From the NCBI GenBank assembly GCA_963798855.1, contig CAWCUU010000001.1:1426001-1490000 (forward strand): DNA of 64,000 bases, written 5' to 3'. Both the position numbers and the translations under genes were made by a program. Shown here piece by piece: positions 34,801 through 43,412 of the stretch. Position 1 is the first letter of the stretch. Each line of letters opens with the position of its first letter. The DNA comes from CAWCUU01 sp963798855 (GTDB lineage: Bacteria > Gemmatimonadota > Gemmatimonadetes > Longimicrobiales > RSA9). Below the pieces are notes generated by a model. That model did not search any database and was not told the DNA's origin. It was given only the letters and a program-made list of their open reading frames with translations.

Positions 34801-36011
34801 GTGAGCGTTGCGGCGACGTCGAACGAGACGGGTCCGCCGTGACCCTCGATGCGGCCCCGCAGCGTTCCCGAGTAGGGAAGGGGACGGCTCAGGAAAGGGT
34901 TCAGCAGCGCCACTTCGACCGGCTCCAGCCGCAGCTCCACCGACTCGAGCGTAGGCGTGGCTCCGTCGCCGAAGGTCGCGGCGAGGTTGCCCTGCACGTG
35001 CGACTCGCCGCTCGTCACATCCAGATTCTGCAGCCAAACGTGGGTGCCGCCGTCGCGCGGCTCCACCTGCCAGGCGAAGCTCGCCACGCCATCGTCCGGC
35101 AGCTTCGGATTGATGAAGCGGATATCGGCGAGACGCACGCGCTCCGCTCGTCCGGTGGCCCGGAAGCCGTACCCCGGCAGATCCGGATCCCAGGTGCCGT
35201 GCATCCCCGTGACCACGGTCTCGCCGAGCTCGGCTCGTACGACCTCGAAGCCGACTTCGCCGCCCGGCAACGTGAGATGCGCACCCGTCACCTGAAGGGG
35301 CAGCGGCGCCGCCGAATCGGGAGGCAGGAAGCGGGACACGAGGCGCGCGATGTCGACCGTCGCCGCGCGATCGCCCGACGGAATGGCGACCATCGGCACC
35401 TCCGCCTCCACCCGCTCCGTCACGTAGGTCGCGTCCGGCATCCGGACCTCGACGCGACCGTCGAGGACGCGCAGGGACAGCAGATAGATCCCCTCCTGCG
35501 GATTGCGCACGGGCTTCGAGGGCGAAGGCGGCCGATCGAAACCGAGCACCGGAACGTAGTTCCACTCCGCATCGACGGACGGTTTGATCAGCAGGACGGA
35601 GGCGTCGCTCACGACGACATCGCTCAGCTCGAACCGGCCGTGCCCAATGGCGCGCGCGTTCAACGTGCCGGTCGCGCGCGAGGCGAGCAGGAACGGCCGC
35701 CCCTCACGATCGGTCCAGTGCACGTCCATCGCCCGGACACCAATCCCGGCGCGGATCGGGTGAAGCGGCGCGCCCCCCGCGGGGAGCCGCCTCGAAACGT
35801 CCGCCTCGAAGTCCGCGACCTCGCCGGGCGCAGGACTGCCGAGCCGGAGCGCCGCCCCGATGCTGTCCGCCGCGGGACCCAGGCTCCGCGGGCCGCCACC
35901 TCCCCGGAAGACCCACAGCGCCACCGCGCCGACAGCCAGCGTCAGCCCGATCACGAGAGAGAGCACCCGGTGCGACCAGTGCAGGCGGAGGCGGTGCGGC
36001 ACGTCGGTCAT
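31824..36011 (-). CDS. tamB: TamB-like translocation and assembly module protein
   Basis: 1395 residues. An N-terminal signal anchor (HRVLSLVIGLTLAVGAVALWVF) is followed by a very long repetitive beta-rich body, as expected of the AsmA/TamB bridge proteins that span the periplasm and carry lipids or help barrel insertion. The C-terminal region shows the TamB (DUF490) domain: GGRIRLDDGNILVPEF, LGGEMTVFKEGEDIKIFG, TLSLSSGGTDIPESELLSFLLFGQPSF, then QVRFGEPSATGSTLGVFGQ and a terminal barrel-like strand. ATG 36011 follows the Omp85 stop by two bases, which fixes the start and shows coupling with it. Confidence 0.93.
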   Translation of the reverse strand: MTDVPHRLRLHWSHRVLSLVIGLTLAVGAVALWVFRGGGGPRSLGPAADSIGAALRLGSPAPGEVADFEADVSRRLPAGGAPLHPIRAGIGVRAMDVHWTDREGRPFLLASRATGTLNARAIGHGRFELSDVVVSDASVLLIKPSVDAEWNYVPVLGFDRPPSPSKPVRNPQEGIYLLSLRVLDGRVEVRMPDATYVTERVEAEVPMVAIPSGDRAATVDIARLVSRFLPPDSAAPLPLQVTGAHLTLPGGEVGFEVVRAELGETVVTGMHGTWDPDLPGYGFRATGRAERVRLADIRFINPKLPDDGVASFAWQVEPRDGGTHVWLQNLDVTSGESHVQGNLAATFGDGATPTLESVELRLEPVEVALLNPFLSRPLPYSGTLRGRIEGHGGPVSFDVAATLTPTGEQREFTTQLTGEATVASSGVRLGRFEAQLNQVPLASLREYIPRLPLAGSITGKIELVGPPGGGPLRMNVRFDAAGGVVVLNGTVDPTAPEIAYDVQGQVIDVALAQLLEPAFPPIRLTAQFTARGHGTDPRTLDAAVALQGRFAGWYASGDDRIALDASARDGLLHITNLDATLGPVGVGARGEWALEPERTASGVEYRLAVSSLAPLAPYIPLIEHATAGGSVELSGTATGSLQRPAVEGQLRLRNARYGDWGVGAADGSYAIAAGDSLPTVRLQLGARAIQTATAGAFEAVSLNASLTPPAFAVEANADRMGGGIIQLAADGSLLPDGVRSATLRRFVADLGPQRWTLQGPAEVQWGGAPGVVVRQLAVASGNGSGTMSLDGTVYPLSIADFQYDVQALPISDLQELLGQQPIVSGEVWAKGRLVGGATPQLGTSFRIADGEVRGVRFSQIQGSLSFADRLADATITADFLPAGQVRLTAKLPLDVDVSDKPAARWVDDASISGTLATNGLPIAALGPLMPQMEDVQGTASADIRLAGTPGKPQFEGSASLADGAATIAALGRRFTAIEGRFSLANEAVRIEELRAQSDGSAIASGTITFEDLSHPVADIGVELNQFRPVAVKNLQPAAAWGTLTVRGPIPSVTLGGRIRLDDGNILVPEFAADPFQVQVQQFLATGNQIAIAGLPGAQPQGLFQDLSVSGLTVEGGEALWFVTPDARAQLGGEMTVFKEGEDIKIFGTLEGEHGTFTMQAGPLIRRFEIRSAQIRFLGAPTPNPALDITAARVVYPSGGQQIEVLAHVTGTLRNPTLSLSSGGTDIPESELLSFLLFGQPSFALQSAFAGPTSNSLIGSTLVGGFADLLSMTLEQKLVEQSGLGLDYFQVRFGEPSATGSTLGVFGQPTVVVGKEIGNDVFLTVNAGISTLFGDNTTPADAVGVSLEWRLSPQWTLEGGLEPLIAERFSRLGLVIVSPLTTNRQVTVDLRRRWTY

Positions 36012-36013
36012 TG

Positions 36014-38284
36014 TCAGAACGCCTGTCCGACGGCCAACTGGATCCGGAACCGACTCAGGAAGTTGCCCCACTCCGGCTCGTAGCTGTCCCGGATGCGGAA
36101 GATGTCGCCCGTGATCTGCTGGTCCGTGACAAGCAGCGGGCCCGGGGTGGGCGGATATGGATTGTACGCCAGGTCCAGGCGAGCGGGCCCCACCGGCGTC
36201 GCGATGCGGAAGCCGAAGCCGGGCGTGAAGCGGAAGCGCGACAGGTTCCAAAGCGCGGCGGTCCCCACCGAGCCGACATCCATGAAGGCCGCGAGCCGCA
36301 GATACTCCGGCAGGAGGGGGGAGGGGAAGCGGATCTCGCTGCTCATGACGGCGACGGACGTACCCCCGATCGGCACCGCCCGAGGTGATCCCTCCGGGAC
36401 CGGATTGCCCAGCGAATCGAGGACGAGGAACCTTGTCCCGTCGCTCAGCGTGTCCGTCAGTGCGTTGGCGACGTAGACTACCGGCCCCAGCTCGTTCCTC
36501 CCGTAGCCCCGCACGCTGGTCGCTCCGCCCGCGAAGAACCGCTCCTCGGGTGGCAGGAAGTTGCTCACCGTCAGCGTGCCGGTGACGTTTGCGGTGTTGA
36601 AGAACGTGCCGAGCCTGATGTACGCGCCGGCCACGACCCCGCGGGCGACAGTCGAGTAGGTCGACGCTTCGCCGGTCCAGCGCACGAAGTCCAGATCCGA
36701 GCCGATCAGCGGCGTCGCCCAGTCCACTCCGGTGCGCAGCCGGTAGCCGCGAGTCGGGTCGAGCGCCTGGTCCGTACGATCGCGCGCGAAGCTGCCCGTC
36801 AGCGCATTGCGCCAGCGAAACTCGTTCAGCTGTCCGACCTGATCCGGCTCACAAACGAGCAGCGCGATGCAGAAGATCGCCTGGTTCGCCTGTGTCATGC
36901 CGTTCACGAGCTCCATCGTGCCCGAGATGATGTCCTGTGTCTGGAACCTGCGCGCGACGGTCAAGCGACCTCCGCGCGACGTCCGCTGGAACAGGTTCGG
37001 CTCCGAGCTGCGGTCCAGGAAGATGCTCGTCGCCAGCTGGTTGTGCGCGCTGAAGAAGTACGGCTGCGTGAAGTCCGTGCTCAGGTGATAGTCGAGCTGC
37101 CGCTCGAAGGGTCCGCCTTCCAGGCTCTTGCAGAGGCTGGACTCGAGCTGCCGGGAGTACGTCGGGTCCCCGAGCCCCAGCTTCGAGACCTGTCCCAGCA
37201 CGGTCAGCTTGCGACCACCGCCCCAGACGCTCCGGCTCGTCCAGCTAGACCGCGCCCGGAAGCACTCGATCGTGCCGTACCCTATCGCGGCGTCCACCAG
37301 GTGCACCGGCGCCTCCGCGATCCGTACCACGACGCTCGTCCGACTGCTGTCCTCCGGGGCGACCTGCAACGAATCCGGCGCCACCTCCACGGTTGCGAAC
37401 TGCACGATGTCGAGTGCATAGAGATTTCGCTGGCTCGCCACCAGATCGGTCGCGCGAAGCAGGTCACCCTCATCGAACTCGAGCTGCCGCAGCGCCGCGC
37501 GCCGCCCAACGTGCGGAGCTCCGAGCACCAGGATCGAGTCCACCCGCACCTGCGGCCCGGTGATCGCCAGCAGCGACGCCGTCGCCCGATCCTGCACCGT
37601 GTCCACGCCGTAATTGCGCAGGACCTGGGAGTAGACATAGCCCAGAGCGTGGAGTCGCCTCTGGATCGAGTCGGCCGACGCATCGAAGAGCCCCAGGTCG
37701 AACCTCTGCCCGGGCCGAAGCGGCAGATCGCGGGCGAGGGAATCCGGATCCATGATTCCCTCCGTCCCCTCGACCGTCAGCGAGTCCAGCGTCACCGCGT
37801 CGCCGCGCAGCACGGCGAACGTGACGGCGACCTTGCCTCCACCCTTGGGCTGCACTCCCGGCCGGACACGGGTGCCGAAGAAACCGTTCCGGCGGTAGAA
37901 GACGGCAAGGCGGACGACGTCGGATGCGAGCGTGCCGGTCTCCAGCGTGTGGACTTCGCGACCCCAGTGCAGGAGCGGGATGCAGATCGGCACACCGAGC
38001 AGCCGGCAGCGCGTCGGCTTCGTCTCGATCAGGCTGAGCAGTGTGTCGCGTGAGAACGGCTCCGGAGCCAGGAAGTCCACGCTCTGGATCTCGCGTCCCT
38101 CGTACGGCGCCAGCTCCGGCAGCGGGCCGCCACCCGGCTGCGGACCGAGCGCCGTGCAACCCCACGTCCCGGCGAGCAGCGCCACGACCGTCAGCCGCAG
38201 CCGTCCCGCCCCCCGCCATGTGCTCGGCTCCCATCGCTTCGTTCGTTGCTGCAATCCCGGCCCGCTGGCAGAGGTCTTCGGCAA
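36014..38284 (-). CDS. Omp85-superfamily outer-membrane protein (TamA/BamA-like)
   Basis: About 756 residues. The N-terminus has a hydrophobic stretch with a possible lipobox (LLAGTWGC). About three POTRA domains follow (REIQSVDFLAPEPFSRDTLLSLIE; VTLDSLTVEGTEGIMDPDSLARDLPLRPGQ; VRVDSILVLGAPHVGRRAALRQLEF), then a 16-strand-type barrel with the loop motif FAGGATSVRGYGRNELGP, the Omp85 VRGF/Y signature, and a C-terminal aromatic end QLAVGQAF. Three POTRAs and the directly coupled tamB favour TamA over BamA. The start is uncertain: TTG 38284 is the longest, and TTG about 33 bases later is possible. Confidence 0.9.
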   Translation of the reverse strand: MPKTSASGPGLQQRTKRWEPSTWRGAGRLRLTVVALLAGTWGCTALGPQPGGGPLPELAPYEGREIQSVDFLAPEPFSRDTLLSLIETKPTRCRLLGVPICIPLLHWGREVHTLETGTLASDVVRLAVFYRRNGFFGTRVRPGVQPKGGGKVAVTFAVLRGDAVTLDSLTVEGTEGIMDPDSLARDLPLRPGQRFDLGLFDASADSIQRRLHALGYVYSQVLRNYGVDTVQDRATASLLAITGPQVRVDSILVLGAPHVGRRAALRQLEFDEGDLLRATDLVASQRNLYALDIVQFATVEVAPDSLQVAPEDSSRTSVVVRIAEAPVHLVDAAIGYGTIECFRARSSWTSRSVWGGGRKLTVLGQVSKLGLGDPTYSRQLESSLCKSLEGGPFERQLDYHLSTDFTQPYFFSAHNQLATSIFLDRSSEPNLFQRTSRGGRLTVARRFQTQDIISGTMELVNGMTQANQAIFCIALLVCEPDQVGQLNEFRWRNALTGSFARDRTDQALDPTRGYRLRTGVDWATPLIGSDLDFVRWTGEASTYSTVARGVVAGAYIRLGTFFNTANVTGTLTVSNFLPPEERFFAGGATSVRGYGRNELGPVVYVANALTDTLSDGTRFLVLDSLGNPVPEGSPRAVPIGGTSVAVMSSEIRFPSPLLPEYLRLAAFMDVGSVGTAALWNLSRFRFTPGFGFRIATPVGPARLDLAYNPYPPTPGPLLVTDQQITGDIFRIRDSYEPEWGNFLSRFRIQLAVGQAF

Positions 38285-38474
38285 TCACCCGGCTGGTCAG
38301 GCCCGGCTGCGAGGCTTCTCGACCGGTCGTCGGGCGGCCGCGACGCCGCGCGCACCTCGAATTGACGGAGGTCCAGAGCCGTGTTAGTCTAATGCTCTTT
38401 GGCATCACGGCAAGAACGCGGTCGCTGCGAGAGGTTTCGCGCGCCCGCGACGGTTTGACTGCGACGGCAACGGA

Positions 38475-39200
38475 ATGCCTCGACATCCTACGGCGGCACG
38501 GGTCCGCCGTCCACGCACAGAGCCCGACGACGTAGTCGTCGCCACGGTCTTCGAGTGGAGCGAGTGGGCGCGCCGCAACGCGCGCCTGGTCATCATCGTG
38601 CTCGCCGTGGCCGTCGTGGCGGTGCTCGCATTCCTCTATCTGCACAGCCGCAGCATTGCGAGGGAGGCGCTCGCCGCGACCCGCCTCGCCGAGGTCCGAC
38701 AGACCGTCGCCAGCGGAAACCTCCCTCTCGCGACCAAGGACCTGCAGGAGTTCATCGGCACCTTCGGAAAGACGCGCGCGGGTATTGAGGGGCGGCTTCT
38801 TCTCGCGCAGGTCCAGCTTCAGCAGGGACAGCCGGACGGCGCGGCCGAAGTTCTGCGCGATTTCAGCAGCGATGACGCGCTCCTGAACGCATCGCGGCTG
38901 CTCCTGCTCGGGGGCGCCTACGAGCAGGCCGGCGATACGGCGAAGGCGATCGACTCGTACCTCGCCGTCGGCAACAGTGATGCGTTCGAGTTCCAGCGCC
39001 GCGAAGGGCTCGAGAACGCCGCGCGCCTGCAAATGCAGACCGGCCGGCCCGCGGAGGCCGCCAGGCTGTACGGGCGCCTCGCGGACATGGTCGCCGATGA
39101 GCCGTCGCAGCAGTCGATCTACCGCATGCGCCAGGCGGAAGCCCTCGCCGTGGCGGGACAGGCGAGCGGCGCCGCGGCTGGGAGCGCTCCGAAGGACTGA
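38475..39200 (+). CDS. Membrane-anchored TPR protein (YfgM-like)
   Basis: 241 residues. One membrane helix near residues 38-56 (VIIVLAVAVVAVLAFLYLH) with basic residues before it, then a periplasmic helical region of TPR type: ALAATRLAEVRQTVASGNLPLATKDLQEFI, IEGRLLLAQVQLQQGQPDGAAEVLRDF, LLLLGGAYEQAGDTAKAIDSYLAV, RLYGRLADM. This resembles YfgM-type chaperone partners of the Sec translocon or Bam complex. It diverges from the Omp85 gene across about 190 bases, which fits a role in envelope assembly. It is convergent with ligD, six bases apart. Confidence 0.78.
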   Translation: MPRHPTAARVRRPRTEPDDVVVATVFEWSEWARRNARLVIIVLAVAVVAVLAFLYLHSRSIAREALAATRLAEVRQTVASGNLPLATKDLQEFIGTFGKTRAGIEGRLLLAQVQLQQGQPDGAAEVLRDFSSDDALLNASRLLLLGGAYEQAGDTAKAIDSYLAVGNSDAFEFQRREGLENAARLQMQTGRPAEAARLYGRLADMVADEPSQQSIYRMRQAEALAVAGQASGAAAGSAPKD

Positions 39201-39206
39201 GCGGGA

Positions 39207-41873
39207 TCAGCCCATTCCGAGCCGGCGCTCCATGTCCTTCGTGACCGACTGCCGGACGTCGAAGAAGCCGTCCCACGGATCGCCCATTTCCTGAATCCTC
39301 GCCGGAACGGTGGCGACGTTCAGCGCTCGCGGGTCCACTCCGGCACTCAGCTCATCCCAGCCGATCGGCGTCGCGACCGGTGCGCCGTCGCGGGCCCGGG
39401 TGGAATACGGCGCGATCGCGCTCGCCCCACGGGCGTTCCGCAGGTAGTCCACGTAGATCCGGCCCTCACGCTTTGCCTTCGAGGCCACGGCCGTGTAGCG
39501 ATCCGGAGCGTCCCGCGCCAGGTTCTCGGCGATCGCCCTCGAGAACTCCTTCACGACTTCCCAGCCTCGCCGCCGCACCAGGGGCAGCACCACGTGCAGG
39601 CCCTTTCCGCCCGTCGTGCGCACGAAGCTCCGCAATGCGAGATCCTCGAGGCGCTCGCGCAGCTCCATCGCCGCGGCCTCGACGTCGCTCCATTCGACTC
39701 CGGGCCCGGGATCCAGATCGAGCACGACCAGGTCCGGCCGCTCCAGCCGGTCGCGCCTCGAGCCCCAGACATGCACCTCGAGCGCCCCGATCTGCACCAG
39801 CGACACCAGGCCGGCGACATCATCCACGTACAGGTACGTCGCGCTCTTCGACCGCTCCCGGATGCGCACGCGCTTCACCGCCTCCGGGACCGCCCCGCTC
39901 GCGTGCTTTTGATAGAAGCACTCCTCATCCGAGCCTTGCGGGCAGCGCACCAGCGTCAGCGGTCTGTCCTTCACGTGGGGCAGCATCCGGTGGGACACAG
40001 CCGCGTAGTAGACTGCAAGGTCCCGCTTGGTGAGGCCCTGGCCGGCGAACAACACCTTTTCCGGGCTCGTGAGCCGGACGCGCACGCCCTCCAGCGCCGC
40101 GAGACCAGCCGTCTCCGCCATTGCTGCCTCCTTTTCGGTCGCTCCGTCTCCCGAACGACGTCCGGAGCCGGCGTCAGAGCGCAGGGGAGCAGGGGAGCCG
40201 GCCTCGCGCCCATCCCGCCGACGGCCGCGCGTCAGCGCACGTCCATGCGCCCTCGAGGTCTTTTTCGGGGTATCTTCGGCACCAGGTGAAGCGCCACGCT
40301 CCCGAACCACCTCCGAGGCCGGCTTGTCCGCACGCAGACCCTTGAAGGAGGGATGACGCAGTGAGTCGTCCTCGGTCCATTCCGTGAACGCGATCTGGGC
40401 CACGAGCACGGGCTCGACCCAGTGGACTCCCCGCGCGGCCGCGCCGCGCGGGGGCTTGGAGACGGGGGCGGACGCCCGTTCGATGCGATCGAGCCGTTGC
40501 CGTAAATCCACGAGCGTTCGCTCGTCGAAGCCGGTCCCGACCTTGCCGGCGAGCCGGAGCTCGCCGTCCTCGTGATATCCGAGGAGCAGGGCACCGAGCG
40601 CAATGCGTGAGCCTGACGGCTCGGTGTAGCCGACGATGACCATCTCCTGTTCCTGCTGGCACTTCGTCTTCACCCAGTCCTTGCTGCGTCGACTTCGGTA
40701 CGGGGCGTCCACACGCTTGCTCACGACTCCTTCGAGTCCATGCTCGCACGCCTGCCGGAAGAAGGCCTCGCCATTGCCGGCCACGTGATCGCTGAAGCGC
40801 ACCCGCTGAAGGGAGGAGCGGTCCAGGAGATCACGAAGAAGCTCCTTTCGGCCGCTCAACCCGGCGCCTCTCAGATCGTACCCATCCAAATGCAGGAGAT
40901 CGAACGCATGGTAGGAGATCTGCGCATCGCTCGCGCCGAGCGCGTTCTGTAATTTCTGGAAGTTGCTGACGCCGGACTCATCCAGCGCGACGACCTCGCC
41001 GTCCAGGATCGCCAATGTCGCGGCCAGCTCCCGGCAGGCCGCGGCCACACCCGGAAACCGGTCCGTCCAGTCCTTTCCATTGCGGGTCAGCAGTCGGACC
41101 CCGCCGCGCTCGAAGCGACACAGCAACCGATAGCCGTCCAGCTTGATCTCGTGCAGCCATCCGTCGCCCTCCGGCACGCGATCCACGAGCGTCGCCAGCT
41201 CCGGCCGCAGGGAGGAGGGCGATGGCAGCTTCGCCTTCCGAGCCCCAGCCAGCGCTTCGATCCGCTGCTCCGGCATGATCCTCTCCTTCGACCGCCACAC
41301 GCGATCCCGCTCCGCCGCGATCTCTTCCATGGTGCGGCCGCTCACGACGCTTCGATCCTCGTCCAGCACGTCCGGGTCCTCGGCTGCACGGGCGAATTCG
41401 TCCTTCTCCTTGATCAGCAGCCAGTTCTCCTTTCCGCCGTCCGAGCGACCGCCCATGCGAACGAGATTCCAGCCTCCATGCAGCTTTTCTCCCTGCAGAA
41501 ACAACTTTAAACGCCCACCTCTATATGACGATCTCGCAGCATCTTCCGGCCTCCACATCCCGTGATCCCACAGCATAACCGTGCCGCCGCCATACTCGTC
41601 TTGCGGGATCACGCCTTCGAAGTCGCCGTACTCGATCGGGTGATCCTCCACGTGGACCGCCAGCCTGCGCTCCGACGGGACGTAGCTCGGTCCCTTGGGC
41701 ACGGCCCAGCTCTTCAGGACGCCGTCCATCTCCAGCCGGAAATCGTAGTGGAGATGGGAGGCGGCGTGCTTCTGGACTACGAAGAGGCGGCCGCTCGGGC
41801 TCTTGGTGACGCCGCCGGTGGGCTCCGGCGTCCGATCGAAGTGTCGCTTCTTCTTGTAGGTCTCGAGGGGCAT
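39207..41873 (-). CDS. ligD: Multidomain ATP-dependent DNA ligase LigD
   Basis: 888 residues in the order phosphoesterase - ligase - polymerase. Phosphoesterase about 25-160: FVVQKHAASHLHYDFRLEM with metal-binding His/Asp. Ligase about 220-520: lysine nucleophile in HEIKLDGYRLL (Lys244), LDGEVVALDE, EGVVSKRVDAPY, KDWVKTK. A basic, probably disordered linker (about 535-590) leads to the primase-polymerase domain: LTSPEKVLF, HVKDRPLTLVRCP, the catalytic pair VVLDLDPGPG and TTGGKGLHV. It fills and seals ends in bacterial non-homologous end joining. Its partner Ku is not in this window. ATG 41873 is the likely start; an AT-rich repeat lies 89 bases upstream. Confidence 0.96.
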   Translation of the reverse strand: MPLETYKKKRHFDRTPEPTGGVTKSPSGRLFVVQKHAASHLHYDFRLEMDGVLKSWAVPKGPSYVPSERRLAVHVEDHPIEYGDFEGVIPQDEYGGGTVMLWDHGMWRPEDAARSSYRGGRLKLFLQGEKLHGGWNLVRMGGRSDGGKENWLLIKEKDEFARAAEDPDVLDEDRSVVSGRTMEEIAAERDRVWRSKERIMPEQRIEALAGARKAKLPSPSSLRPELATLVDRVPEGDGWLHEIKLDGYRLLCRFERGGVRLLTRNGKDWTDRFPGVAAACRELAATLAILDGEVVALDESGVSNFQKLQNALGASDAQISYHAFDLLHLDGYDLRGAGLSGRKELLRDLLDRSSLQRVRFSDHVAGNGEAFFRQACEHGLEGVVSKRVDAPYRSRRSKDWVKTKCQQEQEMVIVGYTEPSGSRIALGALLLGYHEDGELRLAGKVGTGFDERTLVDLRQRLDRIERASAPVSKPPRGAAARGVHWVEPVLVAQIAFTEWTEDDSLRHPSFKGLRADKPASEVVRERGASPGAEDTPKKTSRAHGRALTRGRRRDGREAGSPAPLRSDAGSGRRSGDGATEKEAAMAETAGLAALEGVRVRLTSPEKVLFAGQGLTKRDLAVYYAAVSHRMLPHVKDRPLTLVRCPQGSDEECFYQKHASGAVPEAVKRVRIRERSKSATYLYVDDVAGLVSLVQIGALEVHVWGSRRDRLERPDLVVLDLDPGPGVEWSDVEAAAMELRERLEDLALRSFVRTTGGKGLHVVLPLVRRRGWEVVKEFSRAIAENLARDAPDRYTAVASKAKREGRIYVDYLRNARGASAIAPYSTRARDGAPVATPIGWDELSAGVDPRALNVATVPARIQEMGDPWDGFFDVRQSVTKDMERRLGMG

Positions 41874-41961
41874 TGGCGCGGCTCCCGGCGATGAGAGTGT
41901 CTCGAGTGCGGACTCGGGGGGTGCAACGGCCGCGCCAGCCTGGCGAGGTCCGGCGACTGCG

Positions 41962-41977
41962 CATAATATACATTATG
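41962..41977. promoter_or_regulatory. AT-rich inverted repeat upstream of ligD
   Basis: CATAAT (41962-41967), a 4-base centre, then ATTATG (41972-41977), a perfect 6-bp inverted repeat inside an AT island that stands out from the GC-rich surroundings. On the minus strand it contains TATTAT, a good -10 hexamer about 90 bases before the ligD start, though no clear -35 precedes it. It may be the ligD promoter with an overlapping operator. The rest of 41874-42084 holds nothing else recognisable. Confidence 0.5.
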
Positions 41978-42084
41978 TAAACTTTCACGGCCAAAGTCTG
42001 TGGAGAACCCTTCCAGATTTCCCCACCCCGTGCCGCAGGAGGCCCTTTTGCCGGTATCTCGTAACGCGACGGCGTGCGACCCCG

Positions 42085-42759
42085 TCACTCACGGGCCTCC
42101 GGTCCTCTACCGAACCCGTCGAGCTCGGAGAGCGCCGGTTTCGGCTGCTCGAGCAAGGCTGCGAGCGCTCCCATTATGGCGCGGGCCGCTTCCGGAAGGC
42201 GGCGCTCGCGCTCGGCCCTGTCGCGTACCGGGCCGAGCGCGAGCGGCGCTCCGTAGCGGATGCGTATTCCTGCACGGCGGAGGGCGTGGCTCCAGCGCGG
42301 CAGCACATCGTAGCTGCCGCTTATCGCGCAGGGTATGATCGGCGCTGCCACCCGTAACGCGATGCGGACTGCGCCGAGCCTGGGCTGCTGGAGCCTGGCA
42401 TCCCAGCTCCGCTCGCCTTCCGGATAGATGCAAACGATTTCGCCGGCGTCGAGGAGGCGGAGTACCCTACGCACGGCCGTGGGGTCGGGCTCGAAGCGCC
42501 GGACGGGAAAGGCGTGGAGGTGGTCCTTCATGAGCCAGCCGAGGACAGGCGCCGAGAACTGGCTGCTTTTCGCCATGGAGTGCATCGGCCTGGGAGTGAA
42601 GGCCTGAATCACGGGCGGGTCGATGAAGCTCTGGTGGTTCGCGAAGACGAGGGCCGGCCCGGTGCGTGGCAGGTGCTCGAGGCCGCGCAGCGTGACCTTT
42701 CCGGCGACCGAGCGGGTTGCGGTGCGGACCAGGGTCTGGGCAATGCCGTAGACGCTCAC
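42085..42759 (-). CDS. plsC: 1-acyl-sn-glycerol-3-phosphate acyltransferase-like protein
   Basis: 224 residues. PlsC-type acyltransferase: the catalytic motif H-x4-D is in ANHQSFID, followed by MAKSSQFSAPVLGWLM, FPVRRFEPD, the substrate motif YPEGERSWD, and PIIPCAISGSYDVLPR. It would acylate lysophosphatidate or a related lipid at the inner membrane. GTG 42759 is chosen because it overlaps the upstream stop codon (GTGA) and precedes the domain by the usual distance. The longer open frame is a shadow. Whether the true substrate is lysophosphatidate or a surface lipid cannot be told. Confidence 0.88.
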   Translation of the reverse strand: MSVYGIAQTLVRTATRSVAGKVTLRGLEHLPRTGPALVFANHQSFIDPPVIQAFTPRPMHSMAKSSQFSAPVLGWLMKDHLHAFPVRRFEPDPTAVRRVLRLLDAGEIVCIYPEGERSWDARLQQPRLGAVRIALRVAAPIIPCAISGSYDVLPRWSHALRRAGIRIRYGAPLALGPVRDRAERERRLPEAARAIMGALAALLEQPKPALSELDGFGRGPEARE

Positions 42760-43412
42760 CGAGCGGCGAGGCTTGGGACCGTGACGATGCGGGGCTGGAA
42801 TTCGACGATCCGGCCCTTCCCCGCGGATTCGTAGACCGCCCGAATCGCGTCGCGCAGCAATTCGTCCCAGAGGCGAAGTGAGGACTCGATCGGGTGCACG
42901 GAGAGGATCGCGTCGTCGTGCGTGCGCAGCTGGAGGCTGCTGGAGCTGCCGGTGACAGCCCGAAGCGAGCCGAGTCTCCAACGTTCGGATATCCCGTCGT
43001 CCGGCGCGAATTCGAGCATGGAAGCGCTCAGCGTGAGGGACCCTTCGCGTGGAGCGTCGAACGCTTCGATGAGCCCGAGATAGCGGCCGCCGCGAGCCCG
43101 GAGCGGCTTCCGTTCGGTGGCTACGCGAAGCCGGGCCCTCGCGGTCAGGAGCTGTCCGCCGCCGCCGGGATCGAGACCCGAGCGGAGCGATTCGAGCCGA
43201 GGCTCGCCGATCTCGTTGCTCCACTCGGCAGCATGGCGACGGATCGGCTCACGTCCGGGAGGCTTCGCCTCGATCGTCGACCCCTCTCGCCGGGCGAACT
43301 CGCTTCTGCAGGAGCGGCAGCGCTCACGGTTTCCCGTGGGCCGGATTCCGTCAACGGCGCCGCACAGAGGACAACGCCAGAGGAGATCGCGAATCGCCAT
43401 CGTCCGGACCAC
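42756..43412 (-). CDS. Zinc-ribbon protein with PH/GRAM-like domain, function unknown
   Basis: 218 residues. N-terminal zinc ribbon with two knuckles: CPLCG (about 14-18) and CRSC (about 32-35). After a linker there is a probable beta-rich domain around residues 88-185 (ARLRVATERKPLRARGGRYLGLIEAF, GSLTLSASMLEFAP, LRAVTGSSSSLQLRTHDDAILSVHP) of the sort seen in PH- or GRAM-like lipid-binding folds; this is inferred from pattern. The start is GTG 43412 directly after the previous stop, or ATG 43400. It overlaps plsC and touches the mannosyltransferase-like gene, so it may help lipid or glycolipid assembly. Confidence 0.68.
   Translation of the reverse strand: MVRTMAIRDLLWRCPLCGAVDGIRPTGNRERCRSCRSEFARREGSTIEAKPPGREPIRRHAAEWSNEIGEPRLESLRSGLDPGGGGQLLTARARLRVATERKPLRARGGRYLGLIEAFDAPREGSLTLSASMLEFAPDDGISERWRLGSLRAVTGSSSSLQLRTHDDAILSVHPIESSLRLWDELLRDAIRAVYESAGKGRIVEFQPRIVTVPSLAAR

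Noticed and set aside
34140..36083. Long open frame on the plus strand opposite tamB (about 647 codons)
   Set aside because: Antisense shadow; the minus-strand reading is a clear TamB with signal anchor and C-terminal domain.
36014..38284. Calling the Omp85 protein BamA
   Set aside because: Only about three POTRA domains are visible rather than five, and it is coupled to tamB, so TamA-like is at least as likely; no symbol was assigned.
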